Part shown: piece after piece, positions 24,201-35,796 of the stretch
Position numbering within the stretch: the first letter of the stretch is position 1
Layout: the number at the start of each line of letters is the position of its first letter
Origin: Corylus avellana
Lineage: Eukaryota > Streptophyta > Magnoliopsida > Fagales > Betulaceae
Direction: 5' to 3'
DNA length: 64,000 bases
Assembly (NCBI RefSeq): GCF_901000735.1
Contig: NC_081543.1
Coordinates: 23,951,515 to 24,015,514, forward strand
The notes under the pieces: model-generated
What the model saw: only the letters and a program-made list of their open reading frames with translations
The model's database searches: none
Told to the model about the DNA's origin: nothing
Translations under genes and position numbers: made by a program

Positions 24201-27200
24201 ATTCAATTAAATATTGGGTGACAGTAGGAATTTATAGCCTTATACAACTCAGTGTCCAATAGAATACAGCTGATGCAAATTCAAAGGAATTTTGGACCTG
24301 CTCTTGGATCTATATTCTTGCATAATATTCTGAGTTAACAATTGTTTGTCTAACAGGGAGATTATACAATCTGAAGTGATTAATGGAGTGGCGGAGGTGT
24401 GTGCTGAAGAATTATCATCATCCATTGATCAAGATGATGCCGACTCAGAACTACTGTCGCATTTCCTGGCTTCATTGAAAGAGGAAAAGCACCAGCGTGC
24501 TTCCAAGTTAGCAGAAGACATTAGCTGCTTAGAAGCAGATATTGAAGAGGTTGAGAAGAGGCGCACTTTGAAAAACTCACTGGTGCATTCTTCCTTGCAC
24601 AATGACTCCCTCAGTAGAAAGGAGACCGTGTTCTATCATAAAGAACCATCAAGTTCAGATGCGCTTTCTCAATCATCCCCTATATCTAATACAAATGAGT
24701 TGTGTTTGACAAGGAATATCCATCAGCTTGAAAAACCTTACTTCTCCTTGAGATCTGAAATTCAGCTCACTGTAAGTGATGGAACAACACGTCCAGATAA
24801 GGATTTATTGAGGAATCGTGAGAATTGGTGCTTGGCCCAAAAGGATGAAGAAAAACAGATTCCCACTGATCGCTTAGGAGCCTTCTTTGATGGTTTATGC
24901 AAGTATGCTCGTTATAGTAAGTTTGAAGTGCGTGGGATACTAAGAAATGGGGATTTCAATAATTCTGCAAATGTAATTTGCTCTCTCAGTTTTGACCGGG
25001 ATGAGGAGTACTTTGCTACTGCTGGTGTGTCGAAGAAAATAAAGATATTTGAATTTAATGCTCTCCTTAATGACTCTGTTGATATTCATTATCCAGCAAT
25101 TGAGATGCCAAATAAATCAAAGCTCAGTTGTGTTTGCTGGAATAACTATATCAAGAACTATCTGGCTTCAACCGATTATGATGGTGTAGTGAAGGTGCGT
25201 ATATTTTGCAGATAAGAGAGTATATACTGAAAAAGAATATTTGTGCCAGAATGTTAAGTAGCCAATCCATGTGGAGCATCTTCTTCTTTTATATTTGCAT
25301 GGTTGCAGAGTTTTTAAATGGTTACTCAATGTATCTTTGAAGATCCCTCCTTCCCTTTTGTAGGGCTAAATTAGAATATAAGTACATAGGATCAGTATCT
25401 TAACTGGTGTTCTTATGTTAAGAATTCTATCATCCATATCCTTTTTTTAAAGCACCTTGTTGTTTTCGTTGTTAGTGATTGCGATATACCGGTCTCCCTG
25501 TAAATTGAACCAAATTAGATTCTTTTTCTGTTAATAGTTCATGCTTGTGCTCTGGTTTCCTCTGTATTTCTAATTATAGGCTAAGATGTCTTTGTTCAAG
25601 ATGAGTATGGGAAATTTCTTAGTTACTTTAAACACATCTTGCGGTTGGGTTATGCTAACAACTAGATGCATGTTTGCAAAGGATTCTTTGATCTATGATA
25701 ATGATTAATGACTTAGTATTTTTGTTTCTGGTTTCTGGTTTCTGTTCTGATACTATAATGTAAACTTTATGATTAATTGATCCATTGCATCACAAGTTAA
25801 TTTTGAGCACTGGAGGTTCTTATTTGCTTCTCTAAGAGCACCTGCAGTAGCTTCCTTTTGATTTTCCCTAAGTTTAGGGCGCAAAATTATTTTTTGCTTC
25901 TCTATAAAAATATATTTTACAATTACTTTCCTTACCTTTCCTTATACCATTAAAATATTATTTCTTTACAAAATACAAGTTCTCTACTTACATTCACTTT
26001 TTTCACAAAATCCCAACATAATCCCCAATTAAAGACAAAAAGATGAAAGAGATTTATTTTAAAATAATGTATAGGGTGGTTCCCTACATATTGGGAAACA
26101 CTGTAGCAACCCTTGAGGGTTGGCTAAATGTAGGAAATTTGATGTGAGTAGGTTTTTGTGGTTTTTTTTTTAAAAAATATTTTCCATAAATATAATGAAG
26201 AGAATAGCATATAGGGCATCTGTTGCTAGTGCTCTAATACACTTGTCTTAACCTGTGGGTATGCGGTGCTTTGACATATACTAATTTTTCTGGATTGGTC
26301 ATGACATGATTTGCTTGGATGGATTTCAGTTATGGGATGCAGGTACTGGTCAAGGTTTTTCTCAATTCACAGAGCACGAAAGGAGGGCTTGGTCCGTTGA
26401 CTTTTCTCAAGTGTCTCCCACAAAATTGGCCAGTGGAAGTGATGACTGCTTGGTGAAACTGTGGAGCATTAGTGAGGTATGCATGCTTTCTGTTTTTCGC
26501 ACTCTCTGACATAAATGTAGTACGCCCATGAAATTGATATTCCGCAAAACCAGTTACTTCAGATTTTCATTATTACAATGATTTTAGTGGAAGTACAAGA
26601 AAAAAAGGGGCATTTTTTTTTTATGTTTATTTTGTTCTTTTTGGGTAAGAGAACCGGAAGTTATTGATCATATGCGTGAACTAATTGATATCTCAAACAT
26701 TTTTGTTTTCTAGAGAGATTTGTTTTATTTCAAAAAAGTTTATCTTTATGCTACTCATAGAAAATAGTGAACAGCAAATGAAATCTTGTGATTTATACTT
26801 TTGTGGAGGAATGATTAAGAAAGCAAGAACTGTCTGTGGCTGGGTTAGTTGGAAAGATGTACGGGTAGGACAAAGGATGTTGACAATTATACTTCAACCC
26901 ATGTGAAGATAATCTGACATTTGCACTAGTTCATTCTAGCTTCTGGCTACTGCTAATTTGTTTTTTTGAAAGGCTCATGCAATAGAACTTCTTGTGCAGA
27001 GAAACAGTTTAGATACAATCAAGAACATTGCGAATGTCTGCTGTGTTCAGTTCTCTGCTCACTCCTCGCATTTGCTGGCCTTTGGGTCTGCTGATTATAG
27101 AACTTATTGCTATGATCTTCGGTTTACTAAAATCCCCTGGTGTGTATTGTCGGGCCATGAAAAAGCTGTGAGCTATGTGAAATTCTTGGACTCCGAGACA

Positions 27201-27934
27201 CTTGTTTCTGCATCCACTGACAACACATTAAAGCTTTGGGATCTCAACAAAACCAGTCCTAGCGGTCTGTCCAATAATGCTTGCAGCTTAACCCTTAGTG
27301 GGCATGCTAATGAGAAGGTTGGTTTTCTTATGCTAGAATCTATTTACCTTTCTTTCTTGATTCTAACATCTAGCAGTTATCTTGGTTTGATTAAGAATCT
27401 GATTTTTTCTTCATTTTCTTGGTCGGTTAAACTTTGCACCCCTTGCTTCCTCAGAATTTTGTGGGTTTATCCACTGCTGATGGTTATATTACATGTGGTT
27501 CAGAAACAAATGAGGTATGCATTCCTTGCCAGAGTCACGCTGGTTTTTTGATTAGTAATTTAAGAAGGGTTTTTTTCTTCTCTGTTCTCTTCTCATAAAT
27601 TGAAGGAAGTTCAGCACCTGTTGAAAATTGAAGAAGATTCTAAAAAGCTTCCTGCATCTATTTGGTTCATTATATCTACATTTTATTTTTTCATGAGAGA
27701 ATGAACTTCTCTAATTACATAAAGTGGTTTCATTCTTTTCAGGTTTATGTTTACCATAGATCTCTGCCTATGCCAATTACTTCCCACAAGTTTGGTTCCA
27801 TCGATCCTATCTCTGGAAAAGAGTCTGATGATGACAATATGCAGTTCGTTTCCAGTGTTTGTTGGAGAGGGAAATCAGACATGGTTGTTGCTGCCAATTC
27901 AAGTGGGTGTATAAAAGTGTTGCAGTTGGTTTGA
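21217..27934 (+). CDS. SPA2: SPA1-related protein, SPA2 type (COP1 partner, WD40)
   Basis: Seven coding exons (21217-22713, 23902-24059, 24357-25194, 26330-26476, 27000-27317, 27455-27514, 27743-27934) join in phase to 1,069 residues. SPA proteins form CUL4-DDB1 E3 ligase complexes with COP1 that degrade HY5 and other light-response factors in darkness. The start MDEGVGDEA is characteristic of SPA2. Residues about 290-560 are the kinase-like region ([51 protein letters not shown]); it lacks a normal catalytic lysine and HRD/DFG set. Residues about 578-623 form the COP1-binding coiled coil ([15 protein letters not shown]). From about 735 to the end lie the WD40 repeats, including [11 protein letters not shown], a DWD-type DDB1 contact. 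No stop or frameshift is visible. Confidence 0.93.
25836..26234. mobile_element. Harbinger-like MITE in a SPA2 intron
   Basis: The ends are gagcacctgcagtag and its imperfect inverse ctagtgctc, flanked on both sides by TAA (25833-25835 and 26235-26237). The 399-bp length, AT-rich interior and TAA duplication fit a PIF/Harbinger (Tourist) MITE. It sits in the 1.1-kb intron between the exons ending at 25194 and starting at 26330, without touching splice sites. Confidence 0.6.
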
Positions 27935-28600
27935 GGAAAAGGTAAGTGTTCGACCAAAAATTTGCAGTCTGGCTTCTTTAAAGCTTGTGAGTCCCCAAGT
28001 TTTCCATAGAGGACTATCCTTAAGCCGAAACCATAATTTGTAGCGGAAAACAATCAAGAGGATTCTTCAGCTCTAGCTGTTCATTTGAAGAGCAGCATTT
28101 CATCCCCCCCCAAAAAAAAAAAAAAAAAAATTCTTTAAGAGATGCCGCCCAGAAGTTGCGGCAACTGGTTCCTGATCTCAACGTCGGGAGATTGAGATAC
28201 CAGCATGAGAAATTAGAGGCGTAAAACCAAATATTATGTAGTCATTGATAGAAGAGGCCTGTGATACTGCTTTGAGATGGAAAATGATTGACCGAAATTG
28301 ACATGAATTCAGGACAAATGGATTCAAAGATAAACGTAGAACTTTGGGAACCAACTGTTTCTGGCATTCAGAATAAGTCTGATCTATTTTTGCAGTTGCT
28401 CCTCAGAACAAATGCAGATTTCTTAGTCCTTGGATGATTTTTCAGTGAAGGACTTGCATTTGGTAGCCCACTTGTTTGTTCAAAGACAGCTCAGAAGGGT
28501 TGTTGACACTGACAAGAAAATTCCTTATTGAGTTGTATTTAGGAAATTAATGTGTAAGGTAAGAAGTTGCTATTGTAAATTTTCTTCAATTTAGTGTATA
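27935..28600 (+). other. SPA2 3' untranslated region with a likely intron
   Basis: Seven bases after the stop codon there is a consensus donor (G|GTAAGT at 27942), and a good acceptor (TTTTTGCAG) ends at 28395. Splicing would place an intron in the 3' UTR. An intron more than about 50 nt after the stop triggers NMD; here the donor is too close for that rule. The 3' end is estimated. Confidence 0.5.
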
Positions 28601-28880
28601 TGATAATTTAGTCTAATAGATCTGACAGGATTACCTGATTCCGCATCTTTATTGTATATCGCAATTTGTATAAACTTAAAATATAATTCATGTTTCTTTG
28701 AAAGAAGAGAATGTCAAAGCCTTTCTTCTTCATTTTGTTTTTTTTGTTTTTTTTAGTAATTGATTAATTTTGTAAAAGGCTGTTGGGCCATTTTCAGGCT
28801 TTCATAGTGATCCTGTATTGCAGCCAGGTTATTTAAACGAGATGTGTTATACATTTATTTTTTGTCCATCTTTTGTGCAA

Positions 28881-28965
28881 ATCTACCACTGTCTCATAGA
28901 TTTAATGATAAATTTGTTTATAATCTACCACTGTCTCATAGATTCAATGATGAATTTGTTTATAT
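28881..28965. repeat. 42-bp direct duplication
   Basis: The unit beginning atctaccactgtctcatag is repeated head to tail at 28881 and 28923 with a few substitutions. It lies between the SPA2 and MLKL genes. Confidence 0.7.
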
Positions 28966-29300
28966 TTTATACAGAGATTGACAAAAGACCGGATCATAAT
29001 TAAGGAATACAAAAACTTTAAAAAAGGAGACCGAATATATAGATTACATAGTAATCGTGTAATGAGAAACAAGATAAGAAACTTGAAATCTATAGTCCTA
29101 TAACAGAGAAACTTCTTTGGATACAGAGTCAAGCGTGTAAGTTTTGCTGTCCATAAACTTCTAAACCAACACTACATGCTGCTTCTGAAGTAGAACAAAA
29201 CGTGATATATAAGCAAAATTATCGTGAAAGTCCCACGTTTCTGGGGCAAGAGTTCTATAAAACATACGCTAACAACTCTGTTTCAGTTTAGGTGAGGTCC

Positions 29301-32300
29301 CTAGAAGACGGTAGAATCTGAGCCATTACTTTCTATACTTGGGTGCACAGGACTCATAGTCATCGGTATCCTCCTTCCTATACTTGGGTGCACAGGACTC
29401 ATAGTCAACGGTGTTCTCCTTCCTAAACTTGGGTGCGCGGGACTCATTGTCAACGGTGTCTTCCTTCCTATACTTGGGTGCACAGGACTCAAAGTCAATG
29501 GTGTCTTACTTCCTCTGTTTGTCTTCAAATTGTGGCCACATTTTCTCAGTGGTGATTGTGCTGATGCAGATCTTGCTGATTGTGCGTTTGGTGTTCCTGT
29601 GAGAGCAACTCAACTAGTTCAATGATATTGTAGGAGGAGAAATATTACACACACACACACACTCACTTTTACACTTTTAATTGCATACTTCGATGGGGCA
29701 CTATATCAAGGAGTCAGGAGTGTGCATTTGAGAGTGTGTAGCATTTCTTTTTACAGTAGAGGATGGATATTGATTCCAATAAGGAAAAAAAAAAAAAAAA
29801 ATCATATTTAGCCTATAGATTTTTACCTAATTTAGATTTAGTTTATGTAATTGGACAGAAATTTCCTCCAAACCGATCTGGAAGAAATATCTTCCAACCC
29901 ATATAAAATAATGCCAAGTGTCTGTAAAAATTTAAAAGGTACATTAAATTTAGTCTAAATTAGTAAACTGCTATTAATGAGATTGCGAATTTAATGTGTA
30001 TTTTAAATATTTATAAACACTTGTTACTATTTTATATGGGTTGGATGATATTTTCTTTAGATTGGTTTGGAGGAAATTTCTATCCTTTCTAATTTCAAAG
30101 ATATGGTCATTAGGTTGTCTAAAGTTTAAAATAGCTATTTCTTTTCACTTTATTTAACAGTTTGCCATATGCCACGCATGTCTCATTTGACACATCATCT
30201 TCCGTGTTAGCACATGCAATACCATGTCCGAAAGTGTCAAGTCATTCATAGAAACAAAAACAAAAACAAAAACAAAAAAACACAATTTGATAACCTAAAA
30301 GAGCAAACCCACATCCTTATTGCACTTGTACTCATTTTTGAGTTCGCAGGTGTTGTGTTTCTCTAAGTTTTAGATTGATTAGTTTTTGTAGGTTTTTTTT
30401 TTCTTTGAATGACTTGACACTTGTTGATGCGGCATTGCATTAGGGTATTAACATAGATGTTGATATGTGAAATGAAACACGTGAGAGATGGCAAATCGTT
30501 AACTTTAACGATTAAGTGACAAAAGGAATTATTTAAAATTTGAGCAAAACCTAGAGGCTACATATAAATTTCCCCTTCCAATAATATATAAGAAAATGAG
30601 GTGAGATTAGAAGTATCATACCTGGGGTTTTTCTCATCTTTCGCTCTGGAAGTTTCTTTGGGGCTAGAGTTTTCTTCAATGGAGCCTCTGAACAAACTGG
30701 CATCTCATCGAAACAAGCTAAACCTGCATCGATAGCAGGTATCAAGTCATCCACTTCAGACAAGTTATCATCTCTGCTATTTGAGGCTTCATCACTTGTT
30801 GGAACCCAACACTTATCTTTAATGCTCATGCAACTCTTATCCTTCTCTGCAAGTTTATAAGCAAACAATTCAAACGGAATTTGGGATACTGGGGCTATAT
30901 CACCATCCCCCTCTGCAGGAAATTTCTTCCCAAACAAGGTCTCTATGTCACAGAAGTCTAGAGAAGGTGATTGCAGCTCAGGCTGCCCATTTTCAGGGTT
31001 CATGGCAAGGAATTTCTTAGTGTAGCGTAGAATCCTGCAGATGGATGAGAAATTTGGGCGCTGAGTTGGGTCAGTTTGCCAGCATTTCTTGGTCAGATTC
31101 ACAATGTGTTTAGGTGATGGGATTGGGAAGAGAGGTCTTTCCCCTGCCCTTATGTTTCTACTCATCTTCTCTCCCTGAAGATGGCTGTCTTCAAAAGGAA
31201 CTTTCCCTGTCAAAAGCTCAAAGCAAAGCATCCCAAAGCTGTACACATCTGCTTTCTCGGTGTACTTGGAAGGAGAATCTCTTCCAGGCTGTTCTTGCTC
31301 AGCCAGAACTTCAGGAGCATACCAAATAAATGGGTTTGCAACATTTTGTTCTGTGTTTTGTTTTGGTGTGTTTCGAGAAGTAAGACTACTCTTGACTGAC
31401 AACAAACCAAAACCAGACACTTTTGCAAGAAAATAACCTTCAGTGGAATTCCTTGCTTTGAGAAGAACATTACAAGGATTCAAATCTCCATGAAATATCT
31501 TCCGAGAGTGGAGATACTCCATACCTCTTGCAATCTGAAGCATGATATCAACAACTACAGAGAGAGAGAACAGAATCTTTCTCCTTGAGCCAGAATTCTC
31601 CTTCAAGTAGCAGCAAAGATCCTTGCTCATCAACTCCATAACAAGTGAGCACTCTTTCTTCTCCTCATCATAAAAGCCACAAAGGTATTGCACTATGTTG
31701 GGGTGGGAAAGAGATAGGAGAGTGGAAATCTCAGAACTCAAAGGCTCAATCTCCCCAAAGAAGTGCCTCAAAACAAAGCTTTCTCCCAGCCATTGAATTT
31801 CCTTATACTGGCTTCCGCTGCCTAGCCGCCGCCGCACATTGTAATCCTTTCCTCCAACAAAAATTGAACTTGGGAAGAGTTTCCCGTTAAATTGCTCAGG
31901 CCCATTTAGTTTCTTCAGCAGCAAGTCTCCAAGCCTGTGCTCATTTTTTGTCAATGCAGCAGAAACTGAACTTCTCTTCTCCTTGAGCTTTTCAATAAGC
32001 CTCCATCTATCTTCCTTCCAAGCACTATCCAAACGGTTGACAATTCCTTGAGTCACCAAATACTGCTTCCCAAATCTCCATTGGAAAAGCTTCTGATCAT
32101 TCCACTCCTTAGCATACTTCCTTGTGAGCACGACTCTCCTCTTCTCCATCTCACTCTCATCAAGTCCTGCAATCTCTCCGGCATTCTCAATCGCCTCGAT
32201 TACGGCCGGGAAGTAGCAGAACAAGTTGTGGATGTGAAACTCAACACAATCCTTGTTCTGATGGAGACTGATTGCTTTTCCCCACCAATCCTTTGCATCC

Positions 32301-32560
32301 AAGCAATGCTTGATGTATAGCTCCCCTTCTTTGAAGACCCTGTAGAGCTCTCTCAAAGGCTGCTCAAGGGCTTTCCATTTCTTGTTCTTCTCTTCCAGCT
32401 TCAGGTTCTGCCTTATCTCCTCCGCAATCGTGTCGAATGCCAAACAGAAAATGTCAAGCAGCAAAAAACACTGGCAATGATTGAATTGAATGTCTTCTTG
32501 CAACACAATCAGAGCCTTCAGACTTCCCAGCACCTCTCCAATATGCCGGAATTGTTCCAT
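29301..32560 (-). CDS. MLKL: Plant MLKL (mixed lineage kinase domain-like) protein, two exons
   Basis: Exons 32560-30622 and 29596-29301 join in phase (CCCCAG|GTATGA, CTCACAG|GA) to give 744 residues. Plant MLKLs are HeLo-domain pseudokinases that oligomerise at the membrane in immunity and cell death. Residues 1-220 are the HeLo/DUF1221 region (MEQFRHIGEVLGSLKAL, EQPLRELYRVFKEGE, WRFGKQYLV). Residues about 240-520 are kinase-like, but key residues are lost: the VAIK position reads VLRHF, HRD reads HGDLNPCNVLL and DFG reads SGFG, while APE and DVYSFGM remain. Residues 675-734 are four 15-residue repeats. Without the splice, the frame would stop 26 residues past the donor with an unrelated hydrophobic tail; the in-phase second exon is preferred. 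No defect is visible. Confidence 0.9.
29334..29513 (-). repeat. Coding minisatellite: four 45-bp units in the MLKL last exon
   Basis: Four direct 45-bp units encode residues 675-734 with the consensus GRxTPLTMSPVHPSI. Differences between units are mostly conservative (Val/Ala, Ile/Leu, Thr/Ile), and the frame is kept. Each unit carries TP and SP pairs, which are potential proline-directed phosphorylation sites, and a basic GRR/GRK junction. Confidence 0.9.
29853..30085. mobile_element. Fold-back MITE in the MLKL intron
   Basis: About 95 bp at the left (gacagaaatttcctccaaacc ...) is inverted at the right (ggtttggaggaaatttctatcc), leaving a short centre. The pair would fold into a long hairpin. 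It lies wholly within intron 29597-30621. A target duplication was not resolved. Confidence 0.7.
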
Positions 32561-34907
32561 TCCGGCAAAATCACAATTCGGGTATCCAAGAAATCACTCA
32601 AATGCAGTTGTTTTCATATAATTGTTCTAAACAGAAAAACCAAAAAATTAAAAAAAGAAATCAGATATGAAAGAAAGACAGGAAATTTTGGACAAAGAAA
32701 CCAAAAAGGCAAAGCTGTTCATGAATCAGAACAAGACAAAACAAAGTTCAACAATCAACCAACAGGACTTCAGCATCTATCCATACCTGGAGTAAAAGTT
32801 GTTTCTTTCACCAATCGGAAATGAGCATCCAAAAGAAAACAAACCCAACTCACCGGAATTCTATTCGATCTGATAAAAAGCCAAACCATCGCCAATGGGT
32901 AACCGAATAAACCAGAAAAATCAAAAAAGAAGAAACAGAAAATAAGAATAGTATTTGCCAATAGATCGTGAAACTGACCAATTATGTAACCGCCAGAGCA
33001 TGTGAAGAAAACACCTGGAATCAAAACAAAACCAAACAAAAATCTACGTTTCTGATTGGTTATTTGTATCTGAAACTCCGAGGATGCGATTTTTGTCAGG
33101 TTTTTTTCTTCATATCTGAGACCCAACAAAAACAAGAACAAGAAGGAGCAGTTTTTTTGTAAGCTCTTTTGTTCGGAGATTCCAAAAGACAGCGGTTGAA
33201 AAGGTCCGCTTTCTTTGGGGCCTGTATTTGTACTTGTTCGCGCGAATTTCGTTTTCGTTTCCTTAAAGAGAAACTGAAAAAAAAAAAAAAATAAATAAAA
33301 AATTCAAGAAACCGTTACTCTTTGTCCAACGTTTAACTGCTCTGTTCCCGCTTGTCACGCCTTCAACGACGTCGTTAGAAGTTCTTGGATGAAATAAACG
33401 GCGGCGTTTTCTGGTAGGAGTTTGGTCGGGTCGTAACGGATGTGCGTTTGGGAGTCTAAACACGTAACTTTGACCGTTTGCTTATTTTAATTTTAATTGA
33501 TTAATTAATTTAACCAAGTAAAATGAGTTGTGAAGGCCTAATTATGTGGCAAGCCAGCCAATCATGGAAGCCCACGCAAGCGGAGGTCAATGCTTTGTAA
33601 ATTAAGTATGTTAATGAAGTAGCTAGCAAATAAAAAAAAAAAGAAAAAAAAAATATATGAAATATGTTTGATTATTTTGACAGATAGAGTCCACAGGCCG
33701 CAACTCTCCATTCTTAGGTGTGGGTTTTCTATAATGAATATTTGAAAGCTTCTCTTGTACCTAAAAAAAGTTCATGAAATAAAAAAGGAAAAAATTGCTG
33801 TCATAATTATTGGGATTGCTCTAGGGAAATAGTTGTGTCCCCTTGTTTTAGTACTTATTTCAAATAAACCATATATATATAAAGGATAATTTTTTATTAA
33901 TCAATCTATTAAATTGACGTGTATTTAAGACGCAATTGATTATTCATGTATATTTTATAGAACATGTGAAAATTACGTTTATTTTAAACATGTATCAGTT
34001 TAATAGAAACTTTTTTGATAACGAAATGGGTCATGATGTTTGTAATAGTGTACCATTGCTTGGTCTAATACAAACTCTTTCTTCTGCTTTGGTCTTTTTC
34101 TTTTTTGAATGGGTTTGTCTTAGTTAGACCTTTTCTTCTTCATTTTATAATAGGTTCGAGGGCATTGACTTAATTTATTCATAATTAATCAAAAAGCACA
34201 CATGTAATAAGCAAATTAAACGTAAGATACCATGAGTTGCATGTAGAATTTTATAATGCTAGCTATACATTTTTACTATACGTACCCAATATATTTTAAT
34301 TTAACCCTTTTTTAATTGTAATTTTTTTTTTTAAATTTTTTTTTACTATAAAGTGGTTTATTGGAAATAATTATGCTTTAAAGGCTTAAAGCTCTCTACC
34401 TTCCCACTACTATATATAATGGACAACGTGGTGGAGAAGGAGAGTGCGACATTGCAGCCACGGCGGTGCATAGGGTGCGTAGCATGCACGTTTAACGTGT
34501 TGGACGGGGGACGTTTTAAGGGATCAAAGATGTGCGTCCACGATGTCTTAATTTTCCCCCGCAGATTACGCAGAAATGTCTTTAGTCGTGGTCAGTGGAT
34601 TTAGTGCATGCATACCTCCATTTCCAATTAAAAGCGGTTGGTAATTGAAAAGAGTCGTGATTGGCACCACGCCTGGTGAAATATAAAATTGAAAAGACCA
34701 GTTTGAAGTTTCACAAGAAATGGAGGGAAACAATTTTATGATATAAAATGTAATTAAAAATAATTTAATTATATTTTATATAATTAATAGTGTATATGTT
34801 GCCACATGGTGAAATATTGTCACGTCATTTAAATTTTTTAAATAACACAGCCGACATTATGCATGCATTCGGTTAAATGTAACAAAATAAAACATGAATA
34901 AAATAAT
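32561..34907. other. MLKL 5' leader and intergenic DNA
   Basis: A donor-like CTCCAG|GTATGG on the minus strand at about 32787 suggests an intron in the MLKL leader, but the acceptor is uncertain. Beyond about 33250 there is AT-rich DNA without recognisable genes; the open frame at 34419-34604 has no recognisable content. Confidence 0.45.
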
Positions 34908-35278
34908 GAGAAAAATGTAAAATTAGTCATTGTGGTTTACATGATTTATAATTAGCTCTATGTGGTATCAAAATAAACTCAAAGGTCCCTGAAGTATGTC
35001 AAAAAAATAATTTAGTCTATACAGTCAAATTTTATCCACTAATTTAATTAATAGATTCCGTTAGTATGATACTGACTTAAATTAGACAAGTATCACAATT
35101 TTATTGGCTCGAACGTTTTACGCTATCAGAATCTGTCAAGTCAGTAAACAAAATTTGACTGTAAAGACTAAATTATTTTTTTGGCATACATACCTTAAGG
35201 ACCTTTGAGTTTATTTTGATACCACATAAAGTTAATTACAAATCAGGTAAACCACAATAACTGATTTTGCATTTTTTC
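34908..35278. mobile_element. Mutator-type MITE with 9-bp target duplication
   Basis: Inverted ends of about 130 bp (gagaaaaatgtaaaattag against its near-inverse ending cattttttc) enclose a short centre, 371 bp in all. The nine bases taaaataat occur on both flanks (34899-34907, 35280-35288), with one extra base on the right. Length and 9-bp duplication fit a Mutator-like non-autonomous element. Confidence 0.75.
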
Positions 35279-35304
35279 ATAAAATAATTCATTTCTATTT
35301 CAAA

Positions 35305-35796
35305 TAAGATGTACAAGCGGATGCTGTTATTTGCAATATTTTTAGTTGCATCCGCAAATGCGGATTTCACTTTTTGATATCCGCATTTGTATTTGTGTTT
35401 GCATCATGTTTTTACTAACCGTATATTTAAAATGATTTTCAAAATACTGTGGGTCAGTTTTTAATGTTTTCAACTTGTTTTAATTTTTTTAAGCTGCAAT
35501 ATCTTGAAAATATATTGATTTTACATTACTTTTGCCTTTTTGCCCAAGTGAATAAGTGAATTGTGAAGAAAAAAAAAAAAAAACTAAAACAAGGTAAACA
35601 TAACAAAACGACGTCATTTTAGTTTATATGGCGAATCTATTAAATATAATATATATAAAAAATATATTATATATAAAGGGTACGTGGATAGTGAATTTTA
35701 CTAACTACATCCGTATTCGCATGTGCAAATATTAGATAACAGATAGTTGCGAATAGGGAATACAACAGTTAATATTAGCCCGCATGTACATCTCTA
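35305..35796. mobile_element. hAT-like non-autonomous element
   Basis: The left end taagatgtacaagcggat and right end cccgcatgtacatctcta are inverted copies. The interior repeats words such as atccgca. The flanking octamers atttcaaa and atatcaag match at six of eight positions, which is weak support for an 8-bp hAT target duplication. Confidence 0.5.

Noticed and set aside
30551..30621. Unspliced extension of the MLKL frame with a hydrophobic tail
   Set aside because: A consensus donor sits at 30621 and the second exon joins in phase with content fitting the protein; the tail is translated intron.
34419..34604. Small open frame with several Cys near 34450-34550
   Set aside because: No family resemblance, no plausible splice partners, AT-rich surroundings; not supported as a gene.
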